From: an uncultured Actinoplanes sp.
GTDB taxonomy: Bacteria; Actinomycetota; Actinomycetes; Mycobacteriales; Micromonosporaceae
Assembly: GCF_934643405.1 (NCBI RefSeq)
Contig: NZ_CAKUCL010000228.1
Span: 1 to 12,092, forward strand
Length of the DNA: 12,092 bases
Reading direction: 5' to 3'
Under the pieces are notes generated by a model. The model saw only the letters and a list, made by a program, of their open reading frames with translations. It was not told where the DNA came from and ran no database searches. Below are positions 7,783-12,092 of this stretch, piece after piece. Positions within the stretch are counted from its first letter, which is position 1. Each line of letters starts with the position of its first letter. Made by a program: the position numbers and the translations under genes.

Positions 7783-7854
7783 GTGTGCTCCCTATCGGCT
7801 TTCGATGGTCAACAATGCGGAGCGAAGAAATGGTGGTCGATGCGTGCCGATCGA

Positions 7855-7884
7855 ACGCTAGAGGCAGTCCGCGCCCATTGGCAA
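7855..7884 (-). promoter_or_regulatory. Promoter of the glycan cassette
   Basis: On the minus strand TTGCCA (7884-7879, five of six bases of TTGACA) is followed after 18 bases by TAGCGT (7860-7855, fits TANNNT). Transcription would begin near 7848, leaving a leader of about 65 bases before ATG 7782. This is the best sigma-70-type promoter in the window. Confidence 0.6.
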
Positions 7885-7893
7885 TAAGGGTGA

Positions 7894-7920
7894 GTGGCGC
7901 CACAGAACGCACTTCCGGAA
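7894..7920. promoter_or_regulatory. Two palindromes directly upstream of the cassette promoter
   Basis: GTGGCGCCAC (7894-7903) and TTCCGGAA (7913-7920) are both perfect palindromes. The first is centred about 50 bases upstream of the inferred cassette start site, a usual position for an activator or a second repressor site. Short palindromes occur by chance in GC-rich DNA, so this is a low-confidence regulatory call. Confidence 0.3.
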
Positions 7921-7949
7921 ACATCTTCGTCGCCTTGCGAAACCCGATG

Positions 7950-7980
7950 TTCACCGAAAGGGAAGCGCTTCCTGGATCAT
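7950..7980 (+). promoter_or_regulatory. Weak plus-strand promoter candidate spanning the operator
   Basis: TTCACC (7950-7955) and GATCAT (7975-7980) match four of six consensus bases each, with a 19-base spacer. The perfect palindrome at 7961-7972 lies between them, the arrangement expected for autorepression of the LacI-family gene. Spacing and matches are marginal. An alternative -10, TAGCCT at 8181-8186, lies nearer the gene but has no good -35. Confidence 0.25.
7961..7972. promoter_or_regulatory. LacI-family operator-like palindrome GGAAGCGCTTCC
   Basis: A perfect 12-bp palindrome with the central CG typical of LacI/GalR operators, where hinge helices open the minor groove at a CpG step. 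It lies between the divergent cassette and a LacI-family gene, so it is the natural candidate for that protein's binding site. It is about 118 bases upstream of the inferred cassette start site, far for simple repression, and 266 bases upstream of the regulator's ATG. Confidence 0.6.
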
Positions 7981-8025
7981 TCGTCTGCCCTCGCAGCAGG
8001 TCAGCCGCATCGACGGGGGAGAATT

Positions 8026-8103
8026 GTGATCCGCATCGCGGCATACCGCCGAAACTCCGCGGTAACCGGACCGAAGACCTGGTCAAGACGTGTTCCCGGG
8101 TAA
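8026..8103 (+). CDS. Possible 25-codon small reading frame upstream of the regulator
   Basis: GTG at 8026 opens 25 codons (MIRIAAYRRNSAVTGPKTW..., basic, ending RRVPG) and stops at TAA 8101-8103. GGGGGAG (8015-8021) lies four bases before the GTG and would be a good ribosome binding site. There is no recognisable family and no amino-acid run suggesting attenuation. It could be a leader peptide of the regulator mRNA, or chance. Confidence 0.2.
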   Translation: MIRIAAYRRNSAVTGPKTWSRRVPG

Positions 8104-8237
8104 ACCACATCGGTTCTTCGCCATCCGAAAAGGCGACCGCGGATGACTCCGCGAGCTTCGCCGCCCACCCAAATAGCCGGTAGCCTGTGTCCGGGTTCAC
8201 GGGACTCCAAATACGTCATCGCCGCCGAGGAGGAGAA

Positions 8238-9251
8238 ATGATCGCCAAGGAAATCCGGCGACCCACCCTCGAGGTGGTCGCGAAACGAGCGGGAGTTTCG
8301 CGGGCCACGGTCTCGCGAGTGGTCAACGGCTCGCCCCCGGTCACCGCCGGCCTGCGGGAGGCGGTCCTGACCGCCATCACCGAACTCGGTTACGTGCCGA
8401 ACCGGGTCGCCCGCAGCCTGGTCACCCGGCGCACCGACGCGTACGCCCTGGTGCTCACGGAATCGGCCGGGCACGCCTTCGCCGGCGATCCGTTCTTCGC
8501 CACCCTCGTCCACGGCGCGGTCCAGCAGCTGGACGAGGCCGGCAAGGAACTGGTCCTGCAGATGGTCACCTCACGGCGGAGCAACGACCGGATCCGGGAG
8601 TACGCGGCGGGCGGCCACGTGGACGGCGTCATGGCGGTCTCCACCCGGGGCGCGGCCGGAATGCCCGCCGCCCTGGCCCGCACCGGGGTTCCGGTCGTGG
8701 TCAACGGGCGCCCGATCGGCCGGTCCTCGGTGCCGTACGTGGACGTGGCGAACGTGGCCGGTGCGCGCCTCGCGGTGCGGCGGCTGGTCGACTCGGGCCG
8801 CCGCCGGATCGCCACCATCGCCGGTTCGCAGGACCGCGGCGGCGGGATCGACCGCCTGGCCGGTTACCGCGTGGCCATCCGGGACTCGAGGCGCCGGCCG
8901 CTGGTGCGGATCGGCGACTTCACCCATGACTCCGGCCGGGCCGCGATGCGGCGGCTGCTCGCCGACGACCCCCGGCTCGACGCCGTCTTCGTCGCCTCCG
9001 ACCTGATGGCGTACGGCGCCCTGCGAACCCTGCGGGAGGCGGGGCGCCGGGTCCCGGACGACGTCGCGGTGATCGGGTTCGACGGCACCGAGATGGCCCG
9101 GTACGCCGAACCGGCGCTGACCACGGTGCGCCTGCCCATCCTGGACATCGGGCGCACGATGGCCCGGCAGGTGCTGCGCATGGCCGGCGGCGAGACGGTC
9201 GAGCGATCGATCGTCCTGGATACCGAGCTGACCGTGCGGGAGACGACCTGA
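8238..9251 (+). CDS. LacI/GalR-family transcriptional regulator
   Basis: DNA-binding repressor-type regulator of 337 residues, expected to respond to a sugar or oligosaccharide. Residues 10-36 form the LacI helix-turn-helix (TLEVVAKRAGVSRATVSRVVNG...), followed by the hinge helix (about 52-65, YVPNRVARSLVTRR). The rest is a periplasmic-binding-protein-like sensor domain with FVASDLMAYGALRTLREAG and DDVAVIGFDGTEMARY. A segment after GYRVAI (about 210-224) looks a few residues shorter than usual, so one subdomain loop is trimmed. ATG 8238 was chosen because GAGGAGGAG (8227-8235) immediately precedes it; a GTG at 8187 would place that ribosome binding site inside the gene. It is divergent from the glycan cassette and probably regulates it, itself, or both. 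Ligand unknown; laminari- or cello-oligosaccharides are a reasonable guess from context. Confidence 0.93.
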   Translation: MIAKEIRRPTLEVVAKRAGVSRATVSRVVNGSPPVTAGLREAVLTAITELGYVPNRVARSLVTRRTDAYALVLTESAGHAFAGDPFFATLVHGAVQQLDEAGKELVLQMVTSRRSNDRIREYAAGGHVDGVMAVSTRGAAGMPAALARTGVPVVVNGRPIGRSSVPYVDVANVAGARLAVRRLVDSGRRRIATIAGSQDRGGGIDRLAGYRVAIRDSRRRPLVRIGDFTHDSGRAAMRRLLADDPRLDAVFVASDLMAYGALRTLREAGRRVPDDVAVIGFDGTEMARYAEPALTTVRLPILDIGRTMARQVLRMAGGETVERSIVLDTELTVRETT

Positions 9252-9257
9252 GGCCGT

Positions 9258-9275
9258 CCGATGTGGCAGCATCGG
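9258..9275 (+). terminator. Small hairpin after the regulator gene
   Basis: CCGATG (9258-9263) and CATCGG (9270-9275) are exact inverted repeats with a six-base loop, beginning six bases after the regulator stop. The stem is short and lacks a T-run, so termination is uncertain. The next gene starts only 34 bases further on and may be read through. Confidence 0.25.
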
Positions 9276-9308
9276 TCCCAGCAGCCGACGAACGAGGGGA
9301 ACACAGCC

Positions 9309-9533
9309 ATGGCCGTCTCCGTCAACCTCGATGCCGTCCTCGATCCGGAATTCCAGAACAGCGAGGTGACCGCGCTGGTCGACGCGCCGGTGACCGCGCT
9401 GTCCGGCGTGACCGAAGCCGAAGCGGAGGGGCTGCGCCTGGCCTTCGGCATCGAGACCATCGGCGACCTGGCCGCCAACACCTTCGTCCGCGCCGCCGTG
9501 GCGATCGCCGACATGGCAGCGGTGGCCGGGTAG
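9309..9533 (+). CDS. Small hypothetical protein, helix-hairpin-helix-like, 74 residues
   Basis: ATG 9309 has AGGGGA (9295-9300) eight bases upstream; an earlier ATG at 9261 lacks a ribosome binding site. The product is acidic, mostly helical and has no signal or membrane segment. Residues about 29-56 (LSGVTEAEAEGL..AFGIETIGDLA) have the pattern of a helix-hairpin-helix domain such as those in DUF4332-type proteins and DNA-repair enzymes: a GV/GI turn, spaced alanines and T-I-x-D-L-A. I recall similar short conserved proteins in actinomycetes without an assigned function. It lies 57 bases after the regulator and is followed at once by a terminator-like hairpin, so it may share the regulator's transcript or have its own promoter. 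DNA binding is possible but unproven. Confidence 0.75.
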   Translation: MAVSVNLDAVLDPEFQNSEVTALVDAPVTALSGVTEAEAEGLRLAFGIETIGDLAANTFVRAAVAIADMAAVAG

Positions 9534-9534
9534 G

Positions 9535-9555
9535 ACCCGGCCGCCCCGGGTTTCT
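9535..9555 (+). terminator. Intrinsic terminator-like hairpin after the small protein gene
   Basis: ACCCGG (9535-9540) pairs perfectly with CCGGGT (9546-9551) across a five-base loop and is followed by TTCT. It begins two bases after the TAG stop at 9531-9533. This is the only hairpin in the window followed by a T-rich stretch. Confidence 0.5.
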
Positions 9556-9613
9556 CCGCCGCGCGGACGGGTAGTCGGCAACGGACAACCGGCGGCCGCT
9601 CGGAGGAGTTCCC

Positions 9614-10936
9614 ATGGCCTGGATCGACGACGTGCGGCGACGTGCCCGGACACGTCTCAGTCAAGCGCGCGCCACCCATCCGCCGTTCGTCCCGGACGCG
9701 GACCTGGACGCGCCCACGCCGGTGGTCATGGTGGACGCCTCGCCCAAGGTCGAGGACGGCCTGCCCCGCGCCATCCGCGTCGCCGGCGCCTGGTCGTGGC
9801 GTCTCATCCTGTTCGTCGCGGCGGTCTACGTGCTGTTGCGCGTCGTCGCCCTGCTGCGCGTGGTGGTCATCCCGGTCGCGGTGGCGCTGCTGCTTGCCGC
9901 GCTCTTCCAGCCGTTCACCGCTTGGCTGCGCAAGCGCGGCATGAACCGCTCGCTCGCCTCCGCGCTGGTGCTGCTGACCTCGCTGGTGGTGGTGTTCGGC
10001 GGGCTCGGCCTGATCGTGAACACGTTCGTCGGGCAGATCGACACGCTCGGCGGCCAGGTCGGCGACGGCGTGCGCGAGGTCCAGGACTGGCTGGCCCGCG
10101 GGCCGCTGCACGTCTCGCAGGATCAGCTGAGCAACGCGATCACCCAGCTCCAGCAGTCGGTGACCGCCAACCGGGCGGCGCTGACCACCGGCGCGCTGAA
10201 CACCGCCACCACGGTCGGCGAGGTCGGCGCGGGCTTCTTCCTGGCCCTGTTCACGCTGTTCTTCTTCCTGCGCGACGGCGACCAGATCTGGCGTTTCCTG
10301 TGCCGGCTGCTCCCCCGCCCGGCGCGGGTGCCGACCGCCCGCGCGGGTCACTACGCGTGGCACACGCTGACGTCCTACGTGCACGCCACCGTCCTGGTGG
10401 CCTTCGTGGACGCGATCGGCATCGGCATCGGCCTGTTCGCGCTGCGTGTGCCGCTCGCCCTGCCGCTGGCCGCGCTGGTGTTCCTCGGCGCGTTCATCCC
10501 GGTGGTCGGTGCGACCGTGAGCGGCGCGATCGCCGTGCTGGTCGCCCTGGTCACGGTCGGCCCGGTCAAGGCGCTCATCCTGCTCGGCGTGGTGATCGCG
10601 GTGCAGCAGCTCGAAGGTCACGTGCTCCAGCCGCTCATCATGGGCCGTGCGGTGGCCCTGCACCCGCTCGCGGTGATCCTGTCGATCGCCTCCGGCGTCG
10701 TCCTCGCCGGCATCGTGGGCGGCCTGGTCGCGGTGCCGCTGCTGGCCGTGCTCAACACCGCGATTCGGTACCTGGCCCACCACCCGGAGGGTGAGCCGAC
10801 GCCCGACCGGGAACCGCCCGGCACCGTGCCGGCCGACGAGGACGAGCACACCGACGACGACCAGTCCGCGCCGGAGAAGGACGCGCAAGACCCGCCGCCG
10901 GCGTACACGTCGGTCGACGCCGGCCACGCCGGATGA
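9614..10936 (+). CDS. AI-2E family permease (PerM/YdiK-type membrane protein)
   Basis: Integral membrane protein of the AI-2E transporter family. The name comes from an E. coli protein linked to autoinducer-2 export, but most members have other or unknown substrates, and some are Na+/H+ antiporters. In the 440 residues: cytoplasmic N-terminus, paired membrane segments at about 62-98, another at 115-137, an amphipathic extramembrane region with a possible coiled coil (about 138-200), then segments at about 201-220, 254-278 and 283-385. Family motifs are FFFLRDGDQIW (216-226), GAFIPVVGA (292-300) and EGHVLQPLIMGRAVALHPL (334-352). The C-terminal 50 residues are Pro/Asp/Glu-rich and probably disordered. 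GGAGGAG (9602-9608) five bases before ATG 9614 fixes the start. Its stop is 13 bases from that of the convergent gene. Confidence 0.9.
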   Translation: MAWIDDVRRRARTRLSQARATHPPFVPDADLDAPTPVVMVDASPKVEDGLPRAIRVAGAWSWRLILFVAAVYVLLRVVALLRVVVIPVAVALLLAALFQPFTAWLRKRGMNRSLASALVLLTSLVVVFGGLGLIVNTFVGQIDTLGGQVGDGVREVQDWLARGPLHVSQDQLSNAITQLQQSVTANRAALTTGALNTATTVGEVGAGFFLALFTLFFFLRDGDQIWRFLCRLLPRPARVPTARAGHYAWHTLTSYVHATVLVAFVDAIGIGIGLFALRVPLALPLAALVFLGAFIPVVGATVSGAIAVLVALVTVGPVKALILLGVVIAVQQLEGHVLQPLIMGRAVALHPLAVILSIASGVVLAGIVGGLVAVPLLAVLNTAIRYLAHHPEGEPTPDREPPGTVPADEDEHTDDDQSAPEKDAQDPPPAYTSVDAGHAG

Positions 10937-10951
10937 GGTGGAGCCGGCGTC
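10916..10951. terminator. Inverted repeat overlapping two convergent stop codons
   Basis: GACGCCGGC (10916-10924) and GCCGGCGTC (10943-10951) are perfect 9-bp inverted repeats with an 18-base loop. The permease stop (10934-10936) lies in the loop and the stop of the convergent gene (10950-10952) overlaps the right arm. With only 13 bases between the genes, this is the only obvious candidate to end either transcript. Confidence 0.4.
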
Positions 10952-11606
10952 AGGCCGGGTGGCCGGTGACGCCGCGCCAGCGCTGGCTCACCTGATACGC
11001 GTACGTCCGGACGCCGTGGATGAGCCCGGTCGGATGCAGCGACGGCGAGGAGTTGAGCACCGCGTTGAACGCGAGCGCGGCATCCTTCTCCGCGGGCAGG
11101 GGCCGGCCGAGCGTCACCCGCCCGAACGTCTCCACCGCCCGGTCGCGCCGCACCTCCAGCACGACGCGATCCCCCGGCGCCAGGTCGGCGAGGGTGCGGC
11201 CGAGCAGCGGCCCGTCGGGGTCCGGCCGGGCGGTCAGGTTGACCTTCTCCCCCGAGCCGGTGCGGTACGCCGTGATCGTCCCGTACGTGGTGTCGAAGCT
11301 GCGCCGCAGCAACGGCAGGTGCCGGGTGAACCGGCCCGCGCCCGAGGTGGAGAACAGCAGGTCCAGGTCGCGGTCGGGCAGGTGCACGCGGACCCCCAGG
11401 CCCCGCACGTCGAGCCGGCCGCCGCGCGTGCCGACCCCCTTCGACAGTCGTACCGTGGCGCGGTAACGGCCCGGGGTGAGCAGCGCCGCGTTCAGGTCGG
11501 CCCGGCCGGCGAACGAACGGCCGGAGGGGTGCAGGAAGCGGCGGCGGCGCGAACGGACCACGCGGATCGCCAGGGCGGTGCCGACAGCGGCCACGACAAG
11601 CCTCAT
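10950..11606 (-). CDS. Small catalase-superfamily-like protein, possibly haem-binding
   Basis: 218 residues from ATG 11606, with a hydrophobic start (3-17) and a basic RSRRRR stretch that could act as a membrane anchor. Features recall the core of the catalase fold: H26 in FLHPSGRSFAG (like the distal-His segment), VRLSKGVGTRGGRLDVRGLGVRV (52-74, like the ARFSxxxG...RDxRGFAxKF strand) and, near the end, R200-T-Y-A-Y204-Q-V-S-Q208-R-W-R (like the proximal haem-ligand signature RxFxYxDxQ). The F is Y and the D is V here, and the distal Asn region is not recognisable. At under half of normal catalase length it may be a minimal haem peroxidase-like protein rather than a catalase; relatives often carry vague names such as phosphodiesterase. 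No strong ribosome binding site precedes the ATG, and a longer form starting further upstream is possible. Confidence 0.6.
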   Translation of the reverse strand: MRLVVAAVGTALAIRVVRSRRRRFLHPSGRSFAGRADLNAALLTPGRYRATVRLSKGVGTRGGRLDVRGLGVRVHLPDRDLDLLFSTSGAGRFTRHLPLLRRSFDTTYGTITAYRTGSGEKVNLTARPDPDGPLLGRTLADLAPGDRVVLEVRRDRAVETFGRVTLGRPLPAEKDAALAFNAVLNSSPSLHPTGLIHGVRTYAYQVSQRWRGVTGHPA

Positions 11607-11699
11607 GGCGACGGGATGCCCGGCGCCGGGAGGATCAAACGATCGGGGGCGGCGAGCTCCAGCGCGGCCGGCCGGGGGGTCGCCGGACCAGCGGCCGGC

Positions 11700-11940
11700 C
11701 GGCCTGGTGCGCCCACGCACTGGTCGCGCACCTCGGCAACGTCCACGTTGCTCACGAACGACACGAACCGCAGCTGCCGGGGATCGCCGGCGATGAGCGC
11801 CGCCGCACCTGATCCACAGGGGACGCCTCGTCGATCACCACCGGGTCGAACATGCCCGGCGTGGCGGGCAGCAGATCCTCCACGTCCGCGACCGTGCCGA
11901 TCCAGAGCGGCAACGCACGGACGAGAGGCGCCGCGTCCAC
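11700..11940 (-). pseudogene. Frameshifted fragment of a helicase-like AAA protein
   Basis: Two overlapping minus-strand frames together resemble the helicase core of large actinobacterial AAA-domain proteins related to UPF1/SMUBP-2-type helicases. The first (11940 to about 11803) reads LPLWIGTVADVEDLLP, then FDPVVIDEAS, a Walker B/DEAD-like motif, and VDQV. The second (about 11805 to 11700) continues in another frame with ALIAGDPRQLRFVSFVSNVDVAEV, the motif III region. The junction at about 11800-11806 has also lost several residues expected between the two motifs. Upstream, TGA at 11977-11979 closes the first frame, and no Walker A region is present; downstream the homology fades into low-complexity Pro/Ala codons. 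Family members usually exceed several hundred residues, so only about 80 codons survive. Identification rests on motif recognition from memory. Confidence 0.65.
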
Positions 11941-11952
11941 CCCACCCCGGCC

Positions 11953-12083
11953 TGCGGCTACCCGGCCGCGACCCTGTCACCGCCCCGCCGCCGGCTACCG
12001 GGCGCGCGCCCTCGCGCCGCCCCGCCCGCCCCCGCCCGCCGGTTACCGAGAGCGGCCCCCGCCGGTTACCGGGGGCGGCCCCC
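11953..12083. repeat. GC-rich degenerate repeats with two near-identical 23-bp units
   Basis: Units 12038-12060 and 12061-12083 are directly adjacent and match at 21 of 23 bases, each centred on GGTTACCG followed by a G-run and a C-run. Two weaker copies with GGCTACC lie at about 11954-11975 and 11990-12011. The array continues towards the window edge and lies immediately upstream of the helicase fragment. No gene is visible in 11977-12092. Confidence 0.6.
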
Positions 12084-12092
12084 GTTCCTTCG

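Larger units (their letters stand above)
7783..8237. other. 455-bp divergent regulatory region
   Basis: The region separates the cassette (-) from the LacI-family gene (+) and is visibly less GC-rich than the coding DNA around it. It holds the cassette promoter, three perfect palindromes and one possible small reading frame. From about 8104 to 8220 I see no clear element apart from the weak TAGCCT at 8181-8186. I recognise no riboswitch, tRNA or known RNA fold. The long leader for the regulator is unexplained. Confidence 0.6.

Noticed and set aside
8183..8210. tRNA T-arm-like sequence (GGTTCACGGG) in the intergenic region
   Set aside because: No acceptor stem, anticodon arm or cloverleaf pairing can be built around it.
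9614..10936. Quorum-sensing autoinducer-2 exporter linked to the neighbouring genes
   Set aside because: The family name does not establish substrate, and no AI-2 synthesis or uptake gene is present in the window.
10976..10987. GCCAGCGCTGGC, a second LacI-operator-like palindrome
   Set aside because: It lies inside the coding sequence for the haem-signature residues at the end of the catalase-like gene, away from any promoter, and shares only its centre with the intergenic operator.

Overview
The window is 12 kb of very GC-rich DNA with strong G/C bias at third codon positions, GTG/TTG alternative starts and GGAGG-type ribosome binding sites. Gene content (a class A penicillin-binding protein with a PASTA tail, a LacI-family regulator, an AI-2E permease, an actinobacterial-type AAA helicase remnant) points to a high-GC actinomycete. 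Micromonosporaceae, Actinoplanes-like, is my best guess, from protein resemblance recalled from memory and not from a search.

Layout. 1-263 (-): start of a D-2-hydroxyacid dehydrogenase that runs off the left edge. 483-2909 (+): bifunctional penicillin-binding protein, divergent from it. 2975-3008: hairpin between convergent transcription units. 7782-3031 (-): a three-gene cassette, read right to left: processive GT2 membrane glycosyltransferase, short HlyD-like membrane fusion/adaptor protein, and GH81 endo-beta-1,3-glucanase whose start codon overlaps the adaptor stop codon (ATGA). 7783-8237: a 455-bp regulatory region with a good promoter for the cassette, a perfect GGAAGCGCTTCC operator-like palindrome and other palindromes. 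8238-9251 (+): LacI-family regulator, divergent from the cassette. 9309-9533 (+): 74-residue helical protein followed by an intrinsic terminator-like hairpin. 9614-10936 (+): AI-2E family permease. 11606-10950 (-): small catalase-superfamily-like protein, convergent with the permease. 11700-11940 (-): frameshifted fragment of a helicase-like AAA protein, followed to the right edge by GC-rich degenerate repeats.

The most interesting unit is the glycan cassette. A synthase, a single-pass adaptor with a split lipoyl domain and a beta-1,3-glucanase next to a sugar-type LacI regulator has the same logic as cellulose operons (BcsA, BcsB, BcsZ) and resembles the GT2 plus membrane-fusion-protein pair of the rhizobial mixed-linkage beta-glucan system. 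The glucanase being GH81 suggests that the polymer carries beta-1,3 linkages (curdlan-like or mixed-linkage glucan). This is inference: product, linkage and operator use are not shown by sequence alone.
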